From Ophiura sarsii (lineage: Eukaryota; Echinodermata; Ophiuroidea; Amphilepidida; Ophiuridae), in NCBI GenBank assembly GCA_035610835.1, contig CM069447.1, forward strand, positions 76,072,312-76,136,311: 64,000 nucleotides of DNA, written 5' to 3'. Of this stretch, positions 1-13,897 are shown piece by piece. The first letter of the stretch is position 1; each line of letters begins with the position of its first letter. The notes below the pieces were generated by a model. The model did not search any database. It saw only the letters and a program-made list of their open reading frames with translations, and was not told the DNA's origin. The position numbers and the translations under genes are program-made.

Positions 1-535
1 TTTAAGTATAGATGATTTGAAAGGTCGAACAGGGGGGAGTCTGAGGGGGGAAGTGCCCTCCTCAGAAGTAGATTTTTTTTTCAATTTTCGAACTCATTTG
101 GTGCGATCTGGTGTATACTTTTGACCAACATTTTATCAAAAAGCCACCTCTTCATTTCCAATAAATATTTTGTTTTTTTATCAATGCACGAAAGAAGTTG
201 AGCATATTATACTGATATATTTTTTATTTAAGTATAGATGATTTGAAAGGTCGAACAGGGGGGGGGGGGGAGTCTGAGGGGGGAAGTGCCCCCCTCATAA
301 GTAGAAAATGTTTCAAGTTTCGAACTCATTTGGTGCGATCTGGTGTATACTTTTGACCAACATTTGATCAAAAAGCCACCTCTTCATTTCCAATCAATAT
401 ATATTTGTTATCAATGCAAGAAAGAAGTAGAGCATACGACGTATATACTGATTTTTTCTGAATTTAAGTATAGATTGTTTAAAAGCTCGAACAGGGGGAG
501 TCTGAGGGGTGATGTGCCGCCCCCCCCCCCCCCCC
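1..535. repeat. ~230-bp direct repeat, about 2.3 copies
   Basis: The phrase TTTAAGTATAGATGATTTGA recurs at about 1, 231 and (diverged) 462. Each is followed by a G-run, AGTCTGAGGGG, then CGAACTCATTTGGTGCGATC and CTTTTGACCAACATTT. The unit is about 230 bp and the array may start before the window. A further copy lies at 27895-28045 and a weaker one at 27655-27830, so this is a dispersed family that is locally tandem. No coding function is visible. Confidence 0.85.
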
Positions 536-646
536 CCCCCCTCTTCCTCTCTTTCTTTTTTTCTTTTTTTTCTTCCTTTTTTCTTTTTTTTTTGGTAGGG
601 GGGGGGGGGGCGGGCCCGTCGCCCCCCCCCCCCCCCCTGTATCCGC
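519..646. repeat. Homopolymer C/G and polypyrimidine tract
   Basis: A run of 22 C (520-541) is followed by a T/C-rich stretch with T-runs, 13 G (598-610) and 16 C (622-637). Predicted peptides here are only poly-Pro, poly-Gly and Lys/Glu runs and should not be annotated. The G and C runs could form quadruplex or hairpin structures and are prone to assembly error. Confidence 0.9.
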
Positions 647-1870
647 GCCTGGGTCTATGCTCAAGGTATCGCACTTGGGTCTACGCTCAAGGTCTGATCG
701 CATCAGGGTCTCTGCTTAAGGTATGATCGCAATAGGTCAATCGGTTTAATGCTAAGGTATGATCGCACTGGTATCTATGCCAAAGGTCTGATCACACTAG
801 AGTCTCTGCTAAATGTCTAATCGCACTAGGGTCTATGCTATTATTTATTAGTTATTATCGTGACGGGGTTTATGCTAAGGTATGAACGCACTCGGGTCTT
901 TGCTTAACAGGTCTGATCGCAATGTCGGTTATGCTAAGGTTTGATCGCACAAGGGTCTATGCTAAATGTCTGATCTCAATAGGGTCTATGCTCAAGTTCT
1001 GATCACAACGGGTTTATGCTAAGGTATGATCGCATTAGGTCTATGCTCACATTAGGCCTATGCTAAGGTATGATCGCACTAGGGTCTATGCTAAACGTCG
1101 GATCGAACTGGGGTCTATGCTTTAAAAGGTATGATCGCACAAGGGTCTATGCTAAATGTCTGATCTCAATAGGGTCTATGCTCAAGTTCTGATCGCAACG
1201 GGTTTATGCTAAGGTATGATCGCATTAGGTCTATGCTCACATTAGGCCTATGCTAAGGTATGATCGCACTAGGGTCTATGCTCAAGGTCTGATCGCACTA
1301 GGGACTATGCTAAATGTCTGATCGCACAAGGGTACATGCTAAAGGTCTGATCGCAATAGGGTACATGCTAAAGGTCTGATCGCAATAGGGTAAATGCTCA
1401 AGTTCTGATCTGATCGCACTAGGGTCTATGCTAAACGTCTGATCGCACTGGGGTCTATGCACAAGGTATGATCGCAATGGGGTTTATGCTAAGGTCTGAT
1501 CGCACTCGGGTCTATGCTTAAAAGGTCTGATCGAACTGGGTCTTTGCTCAAGGTATGATCGCATCGGGGTCTATGCTAAACGTCTGATCGCACTGGGGTC
1601 TATGCACAAGGTATGATCGCAATGGGGTTTATGGTAAGGTCTGATCGCACTCGGGTCTATGCTTAAAAGGTCTGATCGAACTGGGGTCTTTGCTCAAGGT
1701 CCGATCGCATCGGGGTCTATGCTCGAGGTCTGATCGCACTGGGGTTAATGCTCAAGGTATGATCGCATTGGGTTTTATGCTAAGGTCTGATCGCACTAGG
1801 GTCTATGCTTAAAGGTCTGATCGCACTGGGGTATATGCACAAGGTATGATCGCATTAGGGTCTCTGCTCA
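647..1870. repeat. Basal 28-31-bp minisatellite, irregular edge of the satellite
   Basis: Degenerate tandem copies of a unit close to GGTCTGATCGCACT followed by GGGGTCTATGCTYAA. Copies differ by substitutions and small indels, and no higher-order period is obvious here, unlike the interior. A diverged edge beside a homogenised core is usual for satellite arrays. Confidence 0.9.
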
Positions 1871-4800
1871 AGATCCTTTGCATTGAGAGGTAGCTTGATC
1901 CTTTGCTGGTAGAGGGAACTTGATACATAGCATGAGACCACATGAGAGTTGCCTTGATTGCTCATGGTTGAGAGTTGGACTTGGATGCTCATGGCTGAGA
2001 GTTGCCTTGATTGCTGATGAGAGTTGGCATTGAGAGGTAGCTTGATCCTTTGCTGGTAGAGGGAACTTGATACATAGCATGAGACTACATGAGAGGTACC
2101 TTGATTGCTCATGGTTGAGAGTTGGACTTGGATGCTCATGGTTGAGAGTTGCCTTGATTGCTGATAAGAGTTAGATGAGCGCACGTAGATATCTGCTCAA
2201 GGTATGATCGCAATGGGGGTTTATGCTAAAGTATGATCGCACTCTAGTCTATGCTAAAACAGGTCTGATCGAACTGGGGTCTATGCTTAAAGGTCTGATC
2301 GCACTGGGGTCTATGCACAAGGTATGATCGCAATGGGGTTTATGCTAAGGTCTGATCGCACTCGGGTCTATGCTTAAAAGGTCTGATCGCACTCGGGTCT
2401 ATGCTTAAAAGGTCTGATCGAACTGGGGTCTTTGCTCAAGGTATGATCGCATCGGGGTCTATGCTCGAGGTCTGATCGCACTGGGGTTAATGCTCAAGGT
2501 ATGATCGCATTGGGGTTTATGCTAAGGTCTGATCGCACTAGGGTCTATGCTTAAAGGTCTGATCGCACTGGGGTATATGCACAAGGTATGATCGCATTAG
2601 GGTCTCTGCTCAAGATCCTTTGCATTGAGAGGTAGCTTGATCCTTTGCTGGTAGAGGGAACTTGATACTTAGCATGAGACCACATGAGAGTTGCCTTGAT
2701 TGCTCATGGTTGAGAGTTGGACTTGGATGCTCATGGCTGAGAGTTGCCTTGATTGCTGATGAGAGTTGGCATTGAGAGGTAGCTTAATCCTTTGCTGGTA
2801 GAGGGAACTTGATACATAGATGAGACTACATGAGAGGTACCTTGATTGCTCATGGTTGAGAGTTGGACTTGGATGCTCATGGTTGAGAGTTGCCTTGATT
2901 GCTGATAAGAGTTAGTTGAGCGCACGTAGATATCTGCTCAAGGTATGATCCCAATGGGGGTTTATGCTAAAGTATGATCGCACTCTAGTCTATGCTAAAA
3001 CAGGTCTGATCGAACTTGGGTCTATGCTTAAAGGTCTGATCGCACTGGGGTCTATGCACAAGGTATGATCGCAATGGGGTTAATGCTAAGGTCTGATCGC
3101 ACTCGGGTCTATGCTTAAAAGGTCTGATCGAACTGGGTCTTTGCTCAAGGTATGATCGCATCGGGGTCTATGCTCGAGGTCTGATCGCACTGGGGTTAAT
3201 GCTCAAGGTATGATCGTATTGGGGTTTATGCTAAGGTCTGATCGCACTAGGGTCTATGCTTAAATGTCTGATCGCACTGGGGTATATGCACAAGGTATGA
3301 TCGCATTAGGGTCTCTGCTCAAGATCCTTTGCATTGAGAGGTAGCTTGATCCTTTGCTGGTAGAGGGAACTTGATACTTAGCATGAGACCACATGAGAGT
3401 TGCCTTGATTGCTCATGGTTGAGAGTTGGACTTGGATGCTCATGGCTGAGAGTTGCCTTGATTGCTGATGAGAGTTGGCATTGAGAGGTAGCTTGATCCT
3501 TTGCTGGTAGAGGGAACTTGATACATAGATGAGACTACATGAGAGGTACCTTGATTGCTCATGGTTGAGAGTTGGACTTGGATGCTCATGGTTGAGAGTT
3601 GCCTTGATTGCTGATAAGAGTTAGTTGAGCGCACGTAGATATCTGCTCAAGGTATGATCGCAATGGGGGTTTATGCTAAAGTATGATCGCACTCTAGTCT
3701 ATGCTAAAACAGGTCTGATCGAACTTGGGTCTATGCTTAAAGGTCTGATCGCACTGGGGTCTATGCACAAGGTATGATCGCAATGGGGTTCATGCTAAGG
3801 TCTGATCGCACTCGGGTCTATGCTTAAAAGGTCTGATCGAACTGGGTCTTTGCTCAAGGTATGATCGCATCGGGGTCTATGCTCGAGGTCTGATCGCACT
3901 GGGGTTAATGCTCAAGGTATGATCGTATTGGGGTTTATGCTAAGGTCTGATCGCACTAGGGTCTATGCTTAAATGTCTGATCGCACTGGGGTATATGCAC
4001 AAGGTATGATCGCATTAGGGTCTCTGCTCAAGATCCTTTGCATTGAGAGGTAGCTTGATCCTTTGCTGGTAGAGGGAACTTGATACTTAGCATGAGACCA
4101 CATGAGAGTTGCCTTGATTGCTCATAGTTGAGAGTTGGACTTGGATGCTCATGGCTGAGAGTTGCCTTGATTGCTGATGAGAGTTGGCATTGAGAGGTAG
4201 CTTGATCCTTTGCTGGTAGAGGGAACTTGATACATAGATGAGACTACATGAGAGGTACCTTGATTGCTCATGGTTGAGAGTTGGACTTGGATGCTCATGG
4301 TTGAGAGTTGCCTTGATTGCTGATAAGAGTTAGTTGAGCGCACGTAGATATCTGCTCAAGGTATGATCGCAATGGGGTTTATGCTAAAGTATGATCGCAC
4401 TCTAGTCTATGCTAAAACAGGTCTGATCGAACTTGGGTCTATGCTTAAAGGTCTGATCGCACTGGGGTCTATGCACAAGGTATGATCGCAATGGGGTTCA
4501 TGCTAAGGTCTGATCGCACTCGGGTCTATGCTTAAAAGGTCTGATCGAACTGGGTCTTTGCTCAAGGTATGATCGCATCGGGGTCTATGCTCGAGGTCTG
4601 ATCGCACTGGGGTTAATGCTCAAGGTATGATCGTATTGGGGTTTATGCTAAGGTCTGATCGCACTAGGGTCTATGCTTAAATGTCTGATCGCACTGGGGT
4701 ATATGCACAAGGTATGATCGCATTAGGGTCTCTGCTCAAGATCCTTTGCATTGAGAGGTAGCTTGATCCTTTGCTGGTAGAGGGAACTTGATACTTAGCA

Positions 4801-7800
4801 TGAGACCACATGAGAGTTGCCTTGATTGCTCATGGTTGAGAGTTGGACTTGGATGCTCATGGCTGAGAGTTGCCTTGATTGCTGATGAGAGTTGGCATTG
4901 AGAGGTAGCTTAATCCTTTGCTGGTAGAGGGAACTTGATACATAGATGAGACTACATGAGAGGTACCTTGATTGCTCATGGTTGAGAGTTGGACTTGGAT
5001 GCTCATGGTTGAGAGTTGCCTTGATTGCTGATAAGAGTTAGTTGAGCGCACGTAGATATCTGCTCAAGGTATGATCGCAATGGGGGTTTATGCTAAAGTA
5101 TGATCGCACTCTAGTCTATGCTAAAACAGGTCTGATCGAACTTGGGTCTATGCTTAAAGGTCTGATCGCACTGGGGTCTATGCACAAGGTATGATCGCAA
5201 TGGGTTTCATGCTAAGGTCTGATCGCACTCGGGTCTATGCTCGAGGTCTGATCGCACTGGGGTTAATGCTCAAGGTATGATCGCATTGGGTTTTATGCTA
5301 AGGTCTGATCGCACTAGGGTCTATGCTTAAAGGTCTGATCGCACTGGGGTATATGCACAAGGTATGATCGCATTAGGGTCTCTGCTCAAGATCCTTTGCA
5401 TTGAGAGGTAGCTTGATCCTTTGCTGGTAGAGGGAACTTGATACATAGCATGAGACCACATGAGAGTTGCCTTGATTGCTCATGGTTGAGAGTTGGACTT
5501 GGATGCTCATGGCTGAGAGTTGCCTTGATTGCTGATGAGAGTTGGCATTGAGAGGTAGCTTGATCCTTTGCTGGTAGAGGGAACTTGATACATAGCATGA
5601 GACTACATGAGAGGTACCTTGATTGCTCATGGTTGAGAGTTGGACTTGGATGCTCATGGTTGAGAGTTGCCTTGATTGCTGATAAGAGTTAGATGAGCGC
5701 ACGTAGATATCTGCTCAAGGTATGATCGCAATGGGGGTTTATGCTAAAGTATGATCGCACTCTAGTCTATGCTAAAACAGGTCTGATCGAACTGGGGTCT
5801 ATGCTTAAAGGTCTGATCGCACTGGGGTCTATGCACAAGGTATGATCGCAATGGGGTTTATGCTAAGGTCTGATCGCACTCGGGTCTATGCTTAAAAGGT
5901 CTGATCGCACTCGGGTCTATGCTTAAAAGGTCTGATCGAACTGGGGTCTTTGCTCAAGGTATGATCGCATCGGGGTCTATGCTCGAGGTCTGATCGCACT
6001 GGGGTTAATGCTCAAGGTATGATCGCATTGGGGTTTATGCTAAGGTCTGATCGCACTAGGGTCTATGCTTAAAGGTCTGATCGCACTGGGGTATATGCAC
6101 AAGGTATGATCGCATTAGGGTCTCTGCTCAAGATCCTTTGCATTGAGAGGTAGCTTGATCCTTTGCTGGTAGAGGGAACTTGATACTTAGCATGAGACCA
6201 CATGAGAGTTGCCTTGATTGCTCATGGTTGAGAGTTGGACTTGGATGCTCATGGCTGAGAGTTGCCTTGATTGCTGATGAGAGTTGGCATTGAGAGGTAG
6301 CTTAATCCTTTGCTGGTAGAGGGAACTTGATACATAGATGAGACTACATGAGAGGTACCTTGATTGCTCATGGTTGAGAGTTGGACTTGGATGCTCATGG
6401 TTGAGAGTTGCCTTGATTGCTGATAAGAGTTAGTTGAGCGCACGTAGATATCTGCTCAAGGTATGATCGCAATGGGGGTTTATGCTAAAGTATGATCGCA
6501 CTCTAGTCTATGCTAAAACAGGTCTGATCGAACTTGGGTCTATGCTTAAAGGTCTGATCGCACTGGGGTCTATGCACAAGGTATGATCGCAATGGGGTTC
6601 ATGCTAAGGTCTGATCGCACTCGGGTCTATGCTCGAGGTCTGATCGCACTGGGGTTAATGCTCAAGGTATGATCGCATTGGGTTTTATGCTAAGGTCTGA
6701 TCGCACTAGGGTCTATGCTTAAAGGTCTGATCGCACTGGGGTATATGCACAAGGTATGATCGCATTAGGGTCTCTGCTCAAGATCCTTTGCATTGAGAGG
6801 TAGCTTGATCCTTTGCTGGTAGAGGGAACTTGATACATAGCATGAGACCACATGAGAGTTGCCTTGATTGCTCATGGTTGAGAGTTGGACTTGGATGCTC
6901 ATGGCTGAGAGTTGCCTTGATTGCTGATGAGAGTTGGCATTGAGAGGTAGCTTGATCCTTTGCTGGTAGAGGGAACTTGATACATAGCATGAGACTACAT
7001 GAGAGGTACCTTGATTGCTCATGGTTGAGAGTTGGACTTGGATGCTCATGGTTGAGAGTTGCCTTGATTGCTGATAAGAGTTAGATGAGCGCACGTAGAT
7101 ATCTGCTCAAGGTATGATCGCAATGGGGGTTTATGCTAAAGTATGATCGCACTCTAGTCTATGCTAAAACAGGTCTGATCGAACTGGGGTCTATGCTTAA
7201 AGGTCTGATCGCACTGGGGTCTATGCACAAGGTATGATCGCAATGGGGTTTATGCTAAGGTCTGATCGCACTCGGGTCTATGCTTAAAAGGTCTGATCGC
7301 ACTCGGGTCTATGCTTAAAAGGTCTGATCGAACTGGGGTCTTTGCTCAAGGTATGATCGCATCGGGGTCTATGCTCGAGGTCTGATCGCACTGGGGTTAA
7401 TGCTCAAGGTATGATCGCATTGGGGTTTATGCTAAGGTCTGATCGCACTAGGGTCTATGCTTAAAGGTCTGATCGCACTGGGGTATATGCACAAGGTATG
7501 ATCGCATTAGGGTCTCTGCTCAAGATCCTTTGCATTGAGAGGTAGCTTGATCCTTTGCTGGTAGAGGGAACTTGATACTTAGCATGAGACCACATGAGAG
7601 TTGCCTTGATTGCTCATGGTTGAGAGTTGGACTTGGATGCTCATGGCTGAGAGTTGCCTTGATTGCTGATGAGAGTTGGCATTGAGAGGTAGCTTAATCC
7701 TTTGCTGGTAGAGGGAACTTGATACATAGATGAGACTACATGAGAGGTACCTTGATTGCTCATGGTTGAGAGTTGGACTTGGATGCTCATGGTTGAGAGT

Positions 7801-10800
7801 TGCCTTGATTGCTGATAAGAGTTAGTTGAGCGCACGTAGATATCTGCTCAAGGTATGATCGCAATGGGGGTTTATGCTAAAGTATGATCGCACTCTAGTC
7901 TATGCTAAAACAGGTCTGATCGAACTTGGGTCTATGCTTAAAGGTCTGATCGCACTGGGGTCTATGCACAAGGTATGATCGCAATGGGGTTCATGCTAAG
8001 GTCTGATCGCACTCGGGTCTATGCTCGAGGTCTGATCGCACTGGGGTTAATGCTCAAGGTATGATCGCATTGGGTTTTATGCTAAGGTCTGATCGCACTA
8101 GGGTCTATGCTTAAAGGTCTGATCGCACTGGGGTATATGCACAAGGTATGATCGCATTAGGGTCTCTGCTCAAGATCCTTTGCATTGAGAGGTAGCTTGA
8201 TCCTTTGCTGGTAGAGGGAACTTGATACATAGCATGAGACCACATGAGAGTTGCCTTGATTGCTCATGGTTGAGAGTTGGACTTGGATGCTCATGGCTGA
8301 GAGTTGCCTTGATTGCTGATGAGAGTTGGCATTGAGAGGTAGCTTGATCCTTTGCTGGTAGAGGGAACTTGATACATAGCATGAGACTACATGAGAGGTA
8401 CCTTGATTGCTCATGGTTGAGAGTTGGACTTGGATGCTCATGGTTGAGAGTTGCCTTGATTGCTGATAAGAGTTAGATGAGCGCACGTAGATATCTGCTC
8501 AAGGTATGATCGCAATGGGGGTTTATGCTAAAGTATGATCGCACTCTAGTCTATGCTAAAACAGGTCTGATCGAACTGGGGTCTATGCTTAAAGGTCTGA
8601 TCGCACTGGGGTCTATGCACAAGGTATGATCGCAATGGGGTTTATGCTAAGGTCTGATCGCACTCGGGTCTATATGCTTAAAAGGTCTGATCGCACTCGG
8701 GTCTATGCTTAAAAGGTCTGATCGAACTGGGGTCTTTGCTCAAGGTATGATCGCATCGGGGTCTATGCTCGAGGTCTGATCGCACTGGGGTTAATGCTCA
8801 AGGTATGATCGCATTGGGGTTTATGCTAAGGTCTGATCGCACTAGGGTCTATGCTTAAAGGTCTGATCGCACTGGGGTATATGCACAAGGTATGATCGCA
8901 TTAGGGTCTCTGCTCAAGATCCTTTGCATTGAGAGGTAGCTTGATCCTTTGCTGGTAGAGGGAACTTGATACTTAGCATGAGACCACATGAGAGTTGCCT
9001 TGATTGCTCATGGTTGAGAGTTGGACTTGGATGCTCATGGCTGAGAGTTGCCTTGATTGCTGATGAGAGTTGGCATTGAGAGGTAGCTTAATCCTTTGCT
9101 GGTAGAGGGAACTTGATACATAGATGAGACTACATGAGAGGTACCTTGATTGCTCATGGTTGAGAGTTGGACTTGGATGCTCATGGTTGAGAGTAGCCTT
9201 GATTGCTGATAAGAGTTAGTTGAGCGCACGTAGATATCTGCTCAAGGTATGATCGCAATGGGGGTTTATGCTAAAGTATGATCGCACTCTAGTCTATGCT
9301 AAAACAGGTCTGATCGAACTTGGGTCTATGCTTAAAGGTCTGATCGCACTGGGGTCTATGCACAAGGTATGATCGCAATGGGGTTTTATGCTAAGGTCTG
9401 ATCGCACTCGGGTCTATGCTTAAAAGGTCTGATCGAACTGGGTCTTTGCTCAAGGTATGATCGCATCGGGGTCTATGCTCGAGGTCTGATCGCACTGGGG
9501 TTAATGCTCAAGGTATGATCGTATTGGGGTTTATGCTAAGGTCTGATCGCACTAGGGTCTATGCTTAAATGTCTGATCGCACTGGGGTATATGCACAAGG
9601 TATGATCGCATTAGGGTCTCTGCTCAAGATCCTTTGCATTGAGAGGTAGCTTGATCCTTTGCTGGTAGAGGGAACTTGATACTTAGCATGAGACCACATG
9701 AGAGTTGCCTTGATTGCTCATGGTTGAGAGTTGGACTTGGATGCTCATGGCTGAGAGTTGCCTTGATTGCTGATGAGAGTTGGCATTGAGAGGTAGCTTG
9801 ATCCTTTGCTGGTAGAGGGAACTTGATACATAGATGAGACTACATGAGAGGTACCTTGATTGCTCATGGTTGAGAGTTGGACTTGGATGCTCATGGTTGA
9901 GAGTTGCCTTGATTGCTGATAAGAGTTAGTTGAGCGCACGTAGATATCTGCTCAAGGTATGATCGCAATGGGGGTTTATGCTAAAGTATGATCGCACTCT
10001 AGTCTATGCTAAAACAGGTCTGATCGAACTTGGGTCTATGCTTAAAGGTCTGATCGCACTGGGGTCTATGCACAAGGTATGATCGCAATGGGGTTCATGC
10101 TAAGGTCTGATCGCACTCGGGTCTATGCTTAAAAGGTCTGATCGAACTGGGTCTTTGCTCAAGGTATGATCGCATCGGGGTCTATGCTCGAGGTCTGATC
10201 GCACTGGGGTTAATGCTCAAGGTATGATCGTATTGGGGTTTATGCTAAGGTCTGATCGCACTAGGGTCTATGCTTAAATGTCTGATCGCACTGGGGTATA
10301 TGCACAAGGTATGATCGCATTAGGGTCTCTGCTCAAGATCCTTTGCATTGAGAGGTAGCTTGATCCTTTGCTGGTAGAGGGAACTTGATACTTAGCATGA
10401 GACCACATGAGAGTTGCCTTGATTGCTCATAGTTGAGAGTTGGACTTGGATGCTCATGGCTGAGAGTTGCCTTGATTGCTGATGAGAGTTGGCATTGAGA
10501 GGTAGCTTGATCCTTTGCTGGTAGAGGGAACTTGATACATAGATGAGACTACATGAGAGGTACCTTGATTGCTCATGGTTGAGAGTTGGACTTGGATGCT
10601 CATGGTTGAGAGTTGCCTTGATTGCTGATAAGAGTTAGTTGAGCGCACATAGATATCTGCTCAAGGTATGATCGCAATGGGGGTTTATGCTAAAGTATGA
10701 TCGCACTCTAGTCTATGCTAAAACAGGTCTGATCGAACTTGGGTCTATGCTTAAAGGTCTGATCGCACTGGGGTCTATGCACAAGGTATGATCGCAATGG

Positions 10801-13755
10801 GGTTCATGCTAAGGTCTGATCGCACTCGGGTCTATGCTTAAAAGGTCTGATCGAACTGGGTCTTTGCTCAAGGTATGATCGCATCGGGGTCTATGCTCGA
10901 GGTCTGATCGCACTGGGGTTAATGCTCAAGGTATGATCGTATTGGGGTTTATGCTAAGGTCTGATCGCACTAGGGTCTATGCTTAAATGTCTGATCGCAC
11001 TGGGGTATATGCACAAGGTATGATCGCATTAGGGTCTCTGCTCAAGATCCTTTGCATTGAGAGGTAGCTTGATCCTTTGCTGGTAGAGGGAACTTGATAC
11101 TTAGCATGAGACCACATGAGAGTTGCCTTGATTGCTCATAGTTGAGAGTTGGACTTGGATGCTCATGGCTGAGAGTTGCCTTGATTGCTGATGAGAGTTG
11201 GCATTGAGAGGTAGCTTGATCCTTTGCTGGTAGAGGGAACTTGATACATAGATGAGACTACATGAGAGGTACCTTGATTGCTCATGGTTGAGAGTTGGAC
11301 TTGGATGCTCATGGTTGAGAGTTGCCTTGATTGCTGATAAGAGTTAGTTGAGCGCACGTAGATATCTGCTCAAGGTATGATCGCAATGGGGGTTTATGCT
11401 AAAGTATGATCGCACTCTAGTCTATGCTAAAACAGGTCTGATCGAACTTGGGTCTATGCTTAAAGGTCTGATCGCACTGGGGTCTATGCACAAGGTATGA
11501 TCGCAATGGGGTTCATGCTAAGGTCTGATCGCACTCGGGTCTATGCTTAAAAGGTCTGATCGAACTGGGTCTTTGCTCAAGGTATGATCGCATCGGGGTC
11601 TATGCTCGAGGTCTGATCGCACTGGGGTTAATGCTCAAGGTATGATCGTATTGGGGTTTATGCTAAGGTCTGATCGCACTAGGGTCTATGCTTAAATGTC
11701 TGATCGCACTGGGGTATATGCACAAGGTATGATCGCATTAGGGTCTCTGCTCAAGATCCTTTGCATTGAGAGGTAGCTTGATCCTTTGCTGGTAGAGGGA
11801 ACTTGATACTTAGCATGAGACCACATGAGAGTTGCCTTGATTGCTCATAGTTGAGAGTTGGACTTGGATGCTCATGGCTGAGAGTTGCCTTGATTGCTGA
11901 TGAGAGTTGGCATTGAGAGGTAGCTTGATCCTTTGCTGGTAGAGGGAACTTGATACATAGATGAGACTACATGAGAGGTACCTTGATTGCTCATGGTTGA
12001 GAGTTGGACTTGGATGCTCATGGTTGAGAGTTGCCTTGATTGCTGATAAGAGTTAGTTGAGCGCACGTAGATATCTGCTCAAGGTATGATCGCAATGGGG
12101 GTTTATGCTAAAGTATGATCGCACTCTAGTCTATGCTAAAACAGGTCTGATCGAACTTGGGTCTATGCTTAAAGGTCTGATCGCACTGGGGTCTATGCAC
12201 AAGGTATGATCGCAATGGGGTTCATGCTAAGGTCTGATCGCACTCGGGTCTATGCTTAAAAGGTCTGATCGAACTGGGTCTTTGCTCAAGGTATGATCGC
12301 ATCGGGGTCTATGCTCGAGGTCTGATCGCACTGGGGTTAATGCTCAAGGTATGATCGTATTGGGGTTTATGCTAAGGTCTGATCGCACTAGGGTCTATGC
12401 TTAAATGTCTGATCGCACTGGGGTATATGCACAAGGTATGATCGCATTAGGGTCTCTGCTCAAGATCCTTTGCATTGAGAGGTAGCTTGATCCTTTGCTG
12501 GTAGAGGGAACTTGATACTTAGCATGAGACCACATGAGAGTTGCCTTGATTGCTCATAGTTGAGAGTTGGACTTGGATGCTCATGGCTGAGAGTTGCCTT
12601 GATTGCTGATGAGAGTTGGCATTGAGAGGTAGCTTGATCCTTTGCTGGTAGAGGGAACTTGATACATAGATGAGACTACATGAGAGGTACCTTGATTGCT
12701 CATGGTTGAGAGTTGGACTTGGATGCTCATGGTTGAGAGTTGCCTTGATTGCTGATAAGAGTTAGTTGAGCGCACGTAGATATCTGCTCAAGGTATGATC
12801 GCAATGGGGGTTTATGCTAAAGTATGATCGCACTCTAGTCTATGCTAAAACAGGTCTGATCGAACTTGGGTCTATGCTTAAAGGTCTGATCGCACTGGGG
12901 TCTATGCACAAGGTATGATCGCAATGGGGTTCATGCTAAGGTCTGATCGCACTCGGGTCTATGCTTAAAAGGTCTGATCGAACTGGGTCTTTGCTCAAGG
13001 TATGATCGCATCGGGGTCTATGCTCGAGGTCTGATCGCACTGGGGTTAATGCTCAAGGTATGATCGTATTGGGGTTTATGCTAAGGTCTGATCGCACTAG
13101 GGTCTATGCTTAAATGTCTGATCGCACTGGGGTATATGCACAAGGTATGATCACATTAGGGTCTCTGCTCAAGATCCTTTGCATTGAGAGGTAGCTTGAT
13201 CCTTTGCTGGTAGAGGGAACTTGATACTTAGCATGAGACCACATGAGAGTTGCCTTGATTGCTCATAGTTGAGAGTTGGACTTGGATGCTCATGGCTGAG
13301 AGTTGCCTTGATTGCTGATGAGAGTTGGCATTGAGAGGTAGCTTGATCCTTTGCTGGTAGAGGGAACTTGATACATAGCATGAGACTACATGAGAGGTAC
13401 CTTGATTGCTCATGGTTGAGAGTTGGACTTGGATGCTCATGGTTGAGAGTTGCCTTGATTGCTGATAAGAGTTAATTGAGCGCACGTAGATATCTGCTCA
13501 AGGTATGATCGCAATGGGGGTTTATGCTGAAGTATGATCGCACTCTAGTCTATGCTAAAACAGGTCTGATCGAACTGGGGTCTATGCTTAAAGGTCTGAT
13601 CGCACTGGGTCTATGCACAAGGTATGATCGCAATGGGGTTTATGCTAAGGTCTGATCGCACTCGGGTCTATGCTTAAAAGGTCTGATCGAACTGGGTCTT
13701 TGCTCAAGGTATGATCGCATCGGGGTTTATGCTAAGGTCTGATCGCACTTTAGAG
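1871..13755. repeat. Composite higher-order satellite, 17 modules
   Basis: Blocks of the 28-31-bp minisatellite alternate with a ~310-bp module beginning GATCCTTTGCATTGAGAGG. That module itself holds two related halves built on GAGAGTTGCCTTGATTGCT. Module starts are near 1872, 2615, 3324, 4033, 4741, 5390, 6132, 6782, 7524, 8174, 8919, 9628, 10337, 11046, 11755, 12464 and 13173. Spacings are therefore about 743, 709x3, 649, 742, 650, 742, 650, 745, then 709x6. Copies are nearly identical. The array ends about 13755 in unique-looking DNA. Open minus-strand frames of 64-109 codons inside the modules are by-products of the repeat. Confidence 0.95.
5373..8919. repeat. 1392-bp dimeric higher-order domain, about 2.5 repeats
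   Basis: Modules alternate between spacings of about 742 and 650 bp, giving a 1392-bp period. Every second module (5390, 6782, 8174) keeps CATAGCATGAGAC in both halves. The partner modules carry CTTAGCATGAG in the first half and a 1-bp deletion (CATAGATGAGAC) in the second. The domain is embedded between runs with 709-bp period, suggesting unequal exchange of a dimer. Confidence 0.85.
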
Positions 13756-13897
13756 CTATTGTTATAACACTGAACAATCACTATTTAATAATTATCTTTG
13801 GTAGATAGCAATTCAAATCAATTTTAAAAGGATCCAAGTCCATTCTAATGGAAAATACTCATCATTTAACTACTGTGAAATGTGCTCCATTACCCGC

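Noticed and set aside
343..726. Poly-Pro, poly-Gly and Lys/Glu-rich frames near the window start
   Set aside because: Direct translations of C, G and pyrimidine homopolymers.
1855..13485. Repeated minus-strand frames of 64-109 codons (Ser/Gln-rich) across the satellite as a tandem gene family
   Set aside because: They are identical because the satellite is homogenised. A 1-bp deletion that breaks the long frame is tolerated in most copies, and there is no promoter or domain evidence.
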